A stretch of 64,000 bases of DNA from assembly GCA_964547995.1 (NCBI GenBank), contig CAZJRB010000020.1:8691-72690 (forward strand), in the 5' to 3' direction. Positions 9,273 through 16,674 of this stretch are shown here, piece after piece. The notes beneath the pieces were generated by a model. That model worked only from the letters and a program-made list of their open reading frames with translations. It ran no database searches and was not told the DNA's origin. Origin of the DNA: CAZJRB01 sp964547995. GTDB lineage: Bacteria; Planctomycetota; Planctomycetia; Pirellulales; Thermoguttaceae. Positions within the stretch are counted from its first letter, which is position 1, and each line of letters starts with the position of its first letter. A program made the translations under genes and the position numbers.

Positions 9273-10046
9273 TTAGAAGTCGTCCTTCCCCGGGAAGAAC
9301 CCCTGGAAGTTCTGATAGTACTGCGGCGTTGCAATTCCTTGCAGGCTATTGGTGGCCTCGCCAAGGCGCCGAATGGCCGAACTTTGGGACCGGCTGTTGC
9401 GATCGAGCCCGTGAATCTCGCTGCTGAATCTACGGTTGACGTAGCGCTGTTCCACAAACGGTTTGACCAGCGTGTTGTAGTTGTCGATCGTATTGGCATT
9501 GGTGTCGGTACGGAAAAGATTCAGATAAGGGCTGACAGCGGGGTCGGGACGGTAGCTGGAAAAGGGTTTGCGGGCGGCGACAGAACTCGCGTGGGCAGCC
9601 GGTCGCCGAACGCCCGTCGCTCCGGTGGCGCTGGCACGCTGGGACATGTGCGCCGAACGTGGTTGAAACGCCGGTCGCCTCGAACCGGGGCGGCTATCTG
9701 CCGATGAACGCGACCATCTCGGTGCCGGAGGGCCGGACCGGAACGGCGCCGCAATCGGAACGGCCCCGCGTGTCCTCGACCCGCTCCACGACGGATCGGT
9801 CGGCATCATCGGCATTGGACGGGTTCCGGCCGTTCCTTGACCGCGTTGGCCGGTCAGCCGGCCGCTGTCGCCGCGAGAGGACGGTGGAGTCTCCCCTTGC
9901 CGGGGCAAAGATCCGACCATTGCAAAATCGGCCGACGCCGCTACCCGAGGGTCAACTACGAAACTCGGCTGGTCGATCGGAGGGGTCACCGCCGGAAGGA
10001 CCCAACCGCCGAATACCAAGGTACATATCCCGATCGTTGCGTTCAT
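9273..10046 (-). CDS. Secreted low-complexity protein of unknown function
   Basis: A 257-residue protein from the ATG at 10046, chosen because AAGGAGAG lies just upstream and a signal peptide (MNATIGICTLVFGGWVLPAV) begins there. The middle (~residues 50-170) is rich in Arg, Ser, Pro and Gly and probably disordered. The C-terminal ~80 residues are more ordered-looking (SPYLNLFRTDTNANTIDNYN, then QYYQNFQGFFPG). I do not recognise the family; proteins of this style are common among planctomycete exported proteins. It ends 19 bases from the methyltransferase-fusion gene, in convergent orientation. Confidence 0.6.
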   Translation of the reverse strand: MNATIGICTLVFGGWVLPAVTPPIDQPSFVVDPRVAASADFAMVGSLPRQGETPPSSRGDSGRLTGQRGQGTAGTRPMPMMPTDPSWSGSRTRGAVPIAAPFRSGPPAPRWSRSSADSRPGSRRPAFQPRSAHMSQRASATGATGVRRPAAHASSVAARKPFSSYRPDPAVSPYLNLFRTDTNANTIDNYNTLVKPFVEQRYVNRRFSSEIHGLDRNSRSQSSAIRRLGEATNSLQGIATPQYYQNFQGFFPGKDDF

Positions 10047-10189
10047 GTGGCGGCTCTCCTTGAGAAGAAGCAAATCCCAACACTCGCTTATTGTGATTGT
10101 ACTCCGAGTTAACCGATTTGGCAATTCAAAGAAGTCGCGACTTGGGGTAAGGACAATCCGGCCCCCCTGTCAGCGTAGTGCCTTTTGGC

Positions 10190-11254
10190 TCAAAAGTATG
10201 TGCCGCTCGAGCTTCGTCCAAGGTTTTGGGCGCTGCGCACAGTGCTTACACCCAGGGAAGTAACGCCCAAGAGGCGTTGGATCGGTGCCGTCGCCTTATT
10301 GATGAAGGTGGTTAGTGCAATTATGCGATCTTCCGCGATAAAGACACGATCACCGGGCAGAACCTGGTAATTGGTGCTGGCAGAAGCGCCTTTGGTTATT
10401 GCCACGAAGTCGACAGGGAGGATTTGTTCGCAACCGGCTCCACCTGGAGCGGGTCGGGCAATCCACACTTTCTTGCTGGAAACCTGCGAAAGCCCCCCCA
10501 CCTGGCCAATCGCATCCAGCACGGTTTCCTTGCCGGTGATCGGCACACGGACGATATTATCACCCAACCCCGCCCCCTGCGTCACCACGTAGTAGACCTT
10601 ACTGTTGTAGCCAACGACGTCAACGGCGACATCCGGCGAATCGAAGAATTGGGAAAGGTGTTGCTGCAAGGCAACTTTCGTTTCGGCGACCGTCTTGCCC
10701 GCCACATAAACCATTCCATATTGCCGCAAGTTCACCGTGCCGTCGGGAGCAACCAGATACTGGCCCGTAACCGGCTGGGTTCCCGACGCCTGTGCCAATT
10801 CAACGGATACTTCCGGTCCCCTGAGGAACTTCATCAAATGTTGGGCAATTGTCTGCCGGGTTTCCTCGACAGTCATTCCCGCTACCCGCACTTTTCCGTA
10901 GGCAGGCCCAAGATCGATTGTCCCCTCGGCTTCGACCAAATAGAAGTTAGCGATCGGTTGGTCCAACAGCGTTCCTATCACCTCGACTTGCAGCACGTCG
11001 AAGATTTCAACGCGATAGGGCGGCAAAGGGACCAGTTTGAGCATCTCAATCAGCAGGACATCTGGTGGAGCAATCCGGTACATCGGCAACGATGCCAACG
11101 CCTTCTCGCGGGGCGGTTCCATCGCAAGCGGGACCGGTTCCTGGAGCGTGTGATCGTAAAAGTCGATTGTGCGACACCCGGCCGCCCCAACCACCACGCA
11201 CACTGCTATCACTGCTAGTGATCGCGTGATGATAGCCGGACAAGTGTTGGTCAT
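10190..11254 (-). CDS. Polysaccharide export lipoprotein (Wza-like, Poly_export/SLBB)
   Basis: A 354-residue envelope protein. The N-terminus is a lipoprotein signal (AVCVVVGAAGC, lipobox Cys near residue 27). A polysaccharide-export domain follows (YRVEIFDVLQVEVIG; then VEAEGTIDLGPAYGKVRVAG) and is repeated as VAPDGTVNLRQYGMVYVAG. An SLBB-type segment is YYVVTQGAGLGDNIVRVPI. The end has GDRVFIAEDRI, typical of the family. Relatives form the outer-membrane channel for capsule or exopolysaccharide. No other export genes lie next to it. The ATG at 11254 is preferred; a GTG at 11275 in frame is an alternative. Confidence 0.88.
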   Translation of the reverse strand: MTNTCPAIITRSLAVIAVCVVVGAAGCRTIDFYDHTLQEPVPLAMEPPREKALASLPMYRIAPPDVLLIEMLKLVPLPPYRVEIFDVLQVEVIGTLLDQPIANFYLVEAEGTIDLGPAYGKVRVAGMTVEETRQTIAQHLMKFLRGPEVSVELAQASGTQPVTGQYLVAPDGTVNLRQYGMVYVAGKTVAETKVALQQHLSQFFDSPDVAVDVVGYNSKVYYVVTQGAGLGDNIVRVPITGKETVLDAIGQVGGLSQVSSKKVWIARPAPGGAGCEQILPVDFVAITKGASASTNYQVLPGDRVFIAEDRIIALTTFINKATAPIQRLLGVTSLGVSTVRSAQNLGRSSSGTYF

Positions 11255-11589
11255 CAGGGGGGTTCCGGAAGTCACCGAGTTTCTTTTGAGCTGGGGGGAC
11301 CGGGCGGCCTAAGATGGGGGACTGTAACCCTTAAACTTTACCTAGACACCTTTGTCGTCATGATCGGCAAAGTTCAACTCCTTCTTGAGGGCCTCCTTGA
11401 ATTAACGATCTTTTTTCGGTGGCCGCCCGTCGGGGATTCTCTCGTAGGATATATTTCGTATAATCATGCTACTCCCACGGCGGTTTACCCGCACCGTAGG
11501 GGTAAGGGCAACCAAGCAACCAGCGTTTTTCTCCGATGTGGTATCTGCACCGGAGTTCACAAACTTTCATGTAGTAAAAGGAGTATTCC
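11255..11589. other. Intergenic region between divergent genes
   Basis: This region of about 335 bases separates the export lipoprotein from the DUF3467 gene and must hold both promoters. I see no strong hairpin, repeat or riboswitch-like fold. An AT-rich stretch near 11440-11470 is the most promoter-like part for the plus strand, but no clear -35/-10 pair can be named. Confidence 0.4.
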
Positions 11590-11973
11590 GTGGCCAAATC
11601 CCCCGACAAGTCCAAAGACGCCCAGGCGCCCGCCGAGCCAGCCGATGCCGCCACACCCGAACAACAGCGCATCCAGGTCCAAATCGACGACAGCAGCGCG
11701 CTGGCCGCGTATGCCAACTTCTGCCGCGTTACTGGAACGCCTGAAGAACTGATTATCGACTTTGGATTGAACCCGCAGCCGTTTGGCATACCTACCGAAC
11801 CGATTCCTATCACGCATCGGATCATCACGAATTTCTACACCGCCAAACGGATGTTGCACGCCTTGAGTTTGACCGTCCAGCGCCACGAGGCGACATTCGG
11901 GGTTCTCGAGACGGACGTACAAAAGCGAGTGCGGCCCGGTGCGGGCGGTCCGCCGCCTCCGGCAAATCGGTAG
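11590..11973 (+). CDS. DUF3467 family protein
   Basis: A 127-residue cytoplasmic protein starting at GTG 11590, preceded by AAAGGAG. The core (residues ~27-105) follows the DUF3467 pattern: an early strand RIQVQIDDSSALAAYANFCR, the central FGLNP (ELIIDFGLNPQPFG), a region ITHRIITNFYTAKRML and the end of the domain near residue 100. N- and C-terminal tails are Ala/Pro-rich and probably disordered. The function of the family is unknown. It is a single gene, divergent from the polysaccharide export gene. Confidence 0.8.
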   Translation: MAKSPDKSKDAQAPAEPADAATPEQQRIQVQIDDSSALAAYANFCRVTGTPEELIIDFGLNPQPFGIPTEPIPITHRIITNFYTAKRMLHALSLTVQRHEATFGVLETDVQKRVRPGAGGPPPPANR

Positions 11974-12077
11974 ATTCGGCCAAACGGTGACACCGTGTTT
12001 CGCTTCGGCCGGCGCATGCCCGTCGCAATGTCATAGAAAAGACTGCTCAGTCGGGTGCCACGGCGGTCTGTGGGTGC

Positions 12078-14501
12078 CTACTCCTTCTTGCCCCCCTCCA
12101 ACACCTGGATGTTCTTCTTCGCCGCCGGCACCAGCGGGCTGCCGGGGTAATCTTGGAGGATGGAATGCAGGATAGCCAGTGCGGCGTCTTTCCGCCCGCG
12201 GCGCATCTCGCAATCGGCCGCGAGCATCAGGATCTGATCGACGTACGGCGACTCGGGGTTGACCTCTTGAAGCTGCCCGGCCTGGGCGACTGCCTGGGCG
12301 TGCTGTCCCCGGGCGGCCCAGTACCGGACGTAGAGCAGGGTGAGGTATCCTTCGAGCCGCGCGGCGGGAAAATCGGCCAGCCACTGCCGGATCTGCTCTG
12401 CCGCCCGGTCGAACTGCTTCTGCTGGACGAACTCTTCGGTCGAGCGGCTATGGGCCCCCAGCCACGCGGCCGATTCGATGTATCGCCGCTTCGAGCCGAG
12501 TGCCTTTTCCGCCTCGCGATAGGCCTTCCGGGCGGCCTCGCCGTCGCCGGTCCAGGCGTAGTAGTCGCCCCAGACCCGCTGGAGGTGCGACGCTGCCTCG
12601 CCGGTTTTCGTGCCGCCAAGGTGCTTCGTTGCGCTGTCGAGCAACGTCTTGGCGGCCGACTTGTTCAAGAGATCGTTGATGGCGATATCGGCCGATTCCG
12701 CCTCGCACTGTCCGCGGAGCGCGGGATTGGTGACTTTCTGAGCGGCCCCGTACCAGATCTTCGCGGCGATCGACGAGTCGCCGAACCGCTCGCGGGCCAT
12801 CGGGGCGATGAGCCGGGCGAGCTTCAGCAATTCGTCGTCGCCCCGCGCAGTCGATTCCTTCGTAAAGGCCGTCATGCCCGTCGTGGCCGCCTTGGAAAGA
12901 TGCGTCCGCGATTCCTTTCGGAGTTCCTCGATCTGGCCGGTGATCGCCGCGGCCTTTTCCTTTTCCTCGTCGGTGGCAACCCAGTCGGGGTCCTCTTGCC
13001 GTTCCCTAATGGCTTCGGCCAGCTTCTCCTGCAACTCGTCCGCCCGGGTTTCGAGTTGCAACGACTTGGCCTCGTAGGTCAACACGAGCTGCCGCAGCGA
13101 CGCGGCGTCGAGCGTCTGCGGGTTGTACGTCTCGACGATGGGCAGGTACTCGTCCAGCGTGTGCATCTTGTCCTTGTAGGTGAGAAACGGCCGTCCGATC
13201 TCGATGCGTTGGGTTATCTCGCTTACGCGAGAACTCCGCTTGATCGACAGCTTCACGGCGTAGATTCCCGGGCGAAGGTAGACGTGGTCGGGATTGGGCA
13301 TGTTGCTCGTTTGCCCGTCGCCGAAATCCCACCGGATCTTTCCCTGCAAGGTCAGCGCCTTGGGCGACATGTCGCGGAAGAGGACGCCGATGAGCGGCAC
13401 GGGATTGTCGGGCAAGGGCACCTCGCCGGCGATCTTTACATCGAAGTCGGGCACGTTCGTCGTCGTCCGCGTGGTTACTCGCCCGGCGGGCAAATGCGCT
13501 ACCCGATGCGAGCCGAATATCTCGTCCGGCACCTTCTTAGGGATCGGCTTGTCGCTTCGCGGGCGAAACTCCCACGCGATCGCCATCACGGCGCTGGAAC
13601 CGGTCGCCGCATGGTAGTAGTCGAACTTGTGGTCCCCGGCCGAAAGCTGGACGTCCTTGCGGCTGCCTCGCAGCGCGCGGCGGCGCGGCCCGTGCCGCCC
13701 CGGGGCCGCAACCACCAGCTTGTCGTCGACCAGCAGGAAGCTGGCATCCTGGCTCGAGGTCATGAAGCCGTATTTTCCCGGCGTCGTGACGTGCAAGTGG
13801 CCGCTGTAATGGCTCAAAAACGGCTCGAGGTTCGGCGAGAACGGATTGGCGGAGTGGTGGACGTTGTCGACATAGTCGGCCCCGAAAGGCTTCGCCGATT
13901 CAAACGCCTTTCGGACCGCGTCAAGGCGGTTGAGGTTGCAGTGTTTGTAGTGCCGCGTTTCAAGCAGCAGGCCGTCGCGGCTGGTCAGCGGTGGCGGCGG
14001 CTCCTCGAGCGGTTCGCCTCCGTAGAAAACGTCGTAGCCGGTCTGACCGATCGCCGGCTCGAACGCCAGCCGGCAGAAATCACCCGGCCCAAGCTGGAGC
14101 ACCTTCATCGGACAGATCTTCCGGTTCCGCGCGGCAACCAGGACATTGGTCCCCTTGTCGTTGATCTCGCCGTGATGGAAGAACTCGGTAACGACGATCG
14201 AATAGGACTTGCCGGCCAGAACGTCGATCGGCCGCTTCGCGTTCAGTTGCGTGCCGCCGTAGCGGAACGACTGGGCGAGAACGCCCGTCCCCGAGAGCAA
14301 AGCCGCCGCCAGGACGGTCAACAATAGGGTGTTGGAGTATTGGAGTGTTGGAGTAATGGATTGTCGAACACCCGGAGCAGGCCCTGCGGCGTCCCCAATA
14401 TGCCAATACTCCACAACTCCAACACTCCGTATTGGAGAACGAAACCGGGAAGTCGTTGATCGGCCAGTCCTTCCGGCTGCCCGCGATTCTTGTTCAACCA
14501 T
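12078..14501 (-). CDS. Secreted PA14/PKD-domain protein with C-terminal TPR-like repeats
   Basis: A protein of about 807 residues. A signal-peptide-like stretch (LLLTVLAAALLSGTGVLAQS) lies at residues ~60-79. A PA14-like sugar-binding domain follows (FLSHYSGHLHVTTPGKYGFM, AGDHKFDYYHA). A PKD-like domain has WDFGDGQTS followed by NPDHVYLRPGIYAV. The C-terminal ~400 residues are helical with TPR-like units and TolA/YbgF-style periplasmic repeats. It is probably an envelope scaffold or carbohydrate-binding protein. The start is uncertain: the ATG at 14501 reads through palindromic element H, so the ~58 residues before the signal are partly repeat-derived; TTG codons at 14324 or 14321 are alternatives. 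Confidence 0.72.
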   Translation of the reverse strand: MVEQESRAAGRTGRSTTSRFRSPIRSVGVVEYWHIGDAAGPAPGVRQSITPTLQYSNTLLLTVLAAALLSGTGVLAQSFRYGGTQLNAKRPIDVLAGKSYSIVVTEFFHHGEINDKGTNVLVAARNRKICPMKVLQLGPGDFCRLAFEPAIGQTGYDVFYGGEPLEEPPPPLTSRDGLLLETRHYKHCNLNRLDAVRKAFESAKPFGADYVDNVHHSANPFSPNLEPFLSHYSGHLHVTTPGKYGFMTSSQDASFLLVDDKLVVAAPGRHGPRRRALRGSRKDVQLSAGDHKFDYYHAATGSSAVMAIAWEFRPRSDKPIPKKVPDEIFGSHRVAHLPAGRVTTRTTTNVPDFDVKIAGEVPLPDNPVPLIGVLFRDMSPKALTLQGKIRWDFGDGQTSNMPNPDHVYLRPGIYAVKLSIKRSSRVSEITQRIEIGRPFLTYKDKMHTLDEYLPIVETYNPQTLDAASLRQLVLTYEAKSLQLETRADELQEKLAEAIRERQEDPDWVATDEEKEKAAAITGQIEELRKESRTHLSKAATTGMTAFTKESTARGDDELLKLARLIAPMARERFGDSSIAAKIWYGAAQKVTNPALRGQCEAESADIAINDLLNKSAAKTLLDSATKHLGGTKTGEAASHLQRVWGDYYAWTGDGEAARKAYREAEKALGSKRRYIESAAWLGAHSRSTEEFVQQKQFDRAAEQIRQWLADFPAARLEGYLTLLYVRYWAARGQHAQAVAQAGQLQEVNPESPYVDQILMLAADCEMRRGRKDAALAILHSILQDYPGSPLVPAAKKNIQVLEGGKKE
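14326..14428. repeat. Palindromic element, family H, at the N-terminus of the PA14/PKD gene
   Basis: The left part contains GGAGTATTGGAGTGTTGGAG and the right part is its imperfect reverse complement (CCAATACTCCACAACTCC). A GC-rich centre lies between. It overlaps the codons just before the signal peptide of the 12078-14501 gene, which stays open through it. Confidence 0.65.
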
Positions 14502-14587
14502 TGATCGGAAGCCCCCGATCGGGTAATGTGTGGAGATACAATTTCAGTCTACCGAGCCGGTTGCGAGGATGGAAGGAGCATGGCTTT

Positions 14588-15949
14588 ATGGCGGCGCCTA
14601 CCCCCCAAATGAGCCCCGAGGAGGCCGTTCACCGGATCGCCCAGGCACGCGAGGCCATCTTGGGCGAAGTCCACAAAGTCATCATCGGCCAGGACGAAAT
14701 GATCGAGCAGATGCTCATCTGCATGTTCGCCCGCGGCAACTGCCTGACGATCGGCGTGCCGGGGCTGGCCAAGACGCTGACCGTCTCTACCCTGGCGAAG
14801 GCCCTGGCGATGAAGTTCAGCCGGATCCAGTTCACCCCCGACCTGATGCCCAGCGACATCACCGGCACCGAGATCATCGACCAGGATCAAGCGACCGGCG
14901 AGCGGACGTTCCGCTTCGTCCACGGCCCGATCTTTGCCAACATCGTCCTGGCCGACGAAATCAACCGCACCCCGCCCAAGACACAAGCGGCCCTGCTCCA
15001 GGCCATGCAGGAGAACGAAGTCACGGCGGCCGGAAAGACCTATTCGCTCGAACAGCCCTTCTTTGTCATGGCCACGCAAAACCCGATCGAGCAGGAAGGG
15101 ACCTACCCGCTGCCCGAGGCACAGCTCGATCGCTTTATGCTCTCGATCTACATCGGCTATCCCACCCGATCCGAGGAACGCGACATCGTCCTGGCGACCA
15201 CCAACCCGGCGCACCACGACGTCAGCCGCGTGTTGCACGGCCAGGACATCCTGTGGATTCAACAGCTCGTCCGCCAGGTGCCGACCAGCCAGCACATGGT
15301 CGATTATGCCGTCGACCTGGTCCGGGCGACCCGGCCCAAGGAAGCCCCGAGCCCTGAGTTCGTCAAGAACTGGCTCGCCTGGGGCGCCGGTCCGCGGGCG
15401 GCCCAGAACATCATCCTCACGGCCAAGGCCCGCACGATCATCCACGGCCGGTTCGCAGTGACCGCCGACGATGTCCGCCGCATGGCCTTCCCGGTGCTCA
15501 GGCACCGCATCTTCACGAACTTCAACGCCGACGCCGAAGGGATCGACGCCGAGCAGATCATCGAGCGGATCGTCCAGACGGTGCCGGAGCCGAGCTACGG
15601 CGAGTCGGTGCCGGCGGCGCCGCGATCGGTGCCCGCCCCGACGGCGGTTGCATCGGACCGGAAGTCGAAGAGGAAGAGGAAGAAGGTGGAGGCCGACTCC
15701 CAACCCCCGGCCGCCGGGCCGCAAGTGCCCATCTCGCAGCCGCAACCCCCGGCCGCCCAGCCGCAACCCTATGCTTCTCAGCCGCTGCAACCGCCCGACG
15801 CCCAACCGCAGCCGCCGGCCCCCACGTCGTTCGGCACGCCGCCACCAGCGCCGCCCCGTCCGCAAGACTCCCCGTCCGTGCCGCCGCCGGCCGCCGGCGC
15901 CCCGCCGCCGCAGCGCGGCCCAACGCCGCCGCCCCCGCCGCCGGGGTAG
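14588..15949 (+). CDS. MoxR-family AAA+ ATPase with Pro/Gln-rich tail
   Basis: A 453-residue cytoplasmic ATPase. The ATG at 14588 is preceded by AAGGAG. The MoxR-type nucleotide loop is GVPGLAKT near residue 58. The Walker B region is NIVLADEINRTPPKTQAALL, sensor 1 is MATQNPIEQEGTYPLPEAQ, and LDRFMLSIYIGYP follows. From about residue 357 the chain becomes a basic patch and then a long Pro/Gln/Ala-rich tail, which is presumably disordered. MoxR ATPases act as chaperones that insert cofactors or activate partner proteins, often with VWA-domain partners; no such partner is adjacent here. It is divergent from the PA14/PKD gene. Confidence 0.92.
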   Translation: MAAPTPQMSPEEAVHRIAQAREAILGEVHKVIIGQDEMIEQMLICMFARGNCLTIGVPGLAKTLTVSTLAKALAMKFSRIQFTPDLMPSDITGTEIIDQDQATGERTFRFVHGPIFANIVLADEINRTPPKTQAALLQAMQENEVTAAGKTYSLEQPFFVMATQNPIEQEGTYPLPEAQLDRFMLSIYIGYPTRSEERDIVLATTNPAHHDVSRVLHGQDILWIQQLVRQVPTSQHMVDYAVDLVRATRPKEAPSPEFVKNWLAWGAGPRAAQNIILTAKARTIIHGRFAVTADDVRRMAFPVLRHRIFTNFNADAEGIDAEQIIERIVQTVPEPSYGESVPAAPRSVPAPTAVASDRKSKRKRKKVEADSQPPAAGPQVPISQPQPPAAQPQPYASQPLQPPDAQPQPPAPTSFGTPPPAPPRPQDSPSVPPPAAGAPPPQRGPTPPPPPPG

Positions 15950-16084
15950 GGGCTTCTGATTTGGGATTCCCCTCTTTCGGCCGTCACCCTTTTGGGCTCA
16001 TTTCCAGCCGCCTTTGCCCCAGGCCGCGCATCGCTCGCGACGTAAGTGGATGAGTGGTGCGAGTTGGTCCGCTAATAACCCCAA

Positions 16085-16112
16085 AACCCCGGCACGCAGT
16101 GCCGGGGCTTTT
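16085..16112 (+). terminator. Intrinsic terminator after the MoxR gene
   Basis: A 9-bp perfect stem, CCCCGGCAC / GTGCCGGGG, with loop GCA is followed by CTTTTG, 137 bases after the MoxR stop. The stem core and loop match the hairpin at 2680-2700. It lies between convergent genes (moxR and moaE) and could serve the plus strand. Confidence 0.6.
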
Positions 16113-16148
16113 GCTCGGACATCACGACGAGTCTCTATCCGCTATCCG

Positions 16149-16565
16149 CTACTCACTCCCCGGGTGGACCCAATCGTTGGTTCCGTCGGTGTAGTTTTCC
16201 TTTTTCCATATCGGGACGATTTCCTTGATGCGGTCGATCAGCCAGTGGCCGGCCTCGAAGGCGGGCTGCCGATGGGCCGAACTGACGGCGATCGCCACGC
16301 TCGTTTCGCCGACGGCCAGGTGTCCCAGCCGGTGGACAATCACGACGTTGATCAAGGGCCATTTTTCGCGTGCCTCGGTTTCCAACTCGGCCAGTTTCTT
16401 TTCGGCCATTTCCGGATAGCACTCGTACTGGAGCGATTCGGTCTCGCGGCCGCCAGTCAAGCAGCGAACCGTTCCGAGGAAGAGCACAACGGCCCCGGCT
16501 TCGGGCGACCCAGCGGCATCAATTGCAGCGGCGACATCGATTTCGTCATGTGTTAGTTGGATCAT
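16149..16565 (-). CDS. moaE: Molybdopterin synthase catalytic subunit
   Basis: A 138-residue cytoplasmic protein that, with the sulfur carrier MoaD, converts cyclic pyranopterin monophosphate to molybdopterin. Family motifs are visible: GAVVLFLGTVR, LQYECYPEMAEKKL, VVIVHRLGHLAVGE, VSSAHRQPAFEAGHWLID and PIWKKENYTDG, which includes the conserved Lys pair. Length is normal. The 5' end lies next to palindromic element A copy 2, and a second, diverged copy of its first codons lies 104 bases upstream. No clear ribosome-binding site precedes the ATG at 16565, which may be a result of that insertion. MoaC of the same pathway is at 54592; MoaD is not in the window. Confidence 0.95.
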   Translation of the reverse strand: MIQLTHDEIDVAAAIDAAGSPEAGAVVLFLGTVRCLTGGRETESLQYECYPEMAEKKLAELETEAREKWPLINVVIVHRLGHLAVGETSVAIAVSSAHRQPAFEAGHWLIDRIKEIVPIWKKENYTDGTNDWVHPGSE

Positions 16566-16674
16566 TTTCAGTACATAGTAGCTACGCTCGCCAGAGCGTG
16601 GGTGTCCGCGTTGCCCACGGTCTGGCGACCGTGGCTACCACTGATTTCATCATCGGTGAGTTGGATCATCGTCA
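16539..16674. repeat. Palindromic element A copy 2 flanked by a 32-bp imperfect direct repeat
   Basis: The core 16578-16638 pairs GTAGCTACGCTCGCCAGA with the reverse complement of a right arm reading GTAGCCACGGTCGCCAGA. It is flanked by direct repeats at 16539-16570 and 16643-16674, identical at 26 of 32 positions. The first contains the start of moaE; the second contains the end of the hydrazine-synthase-like gene and a second copy of the moaE start (MIQLTDDEI when read out). This looks like a target duplication made on insertion. Confidence 0.75.

Noticed and set aside
12153..14327. A 724-codon open frame on the plus strand
   Set aside because: It is antisense to the PA14/PKD gene, has no family likeness and reads as Arg/Gly/Val-rich shadow sequence of a GC-rich gene.
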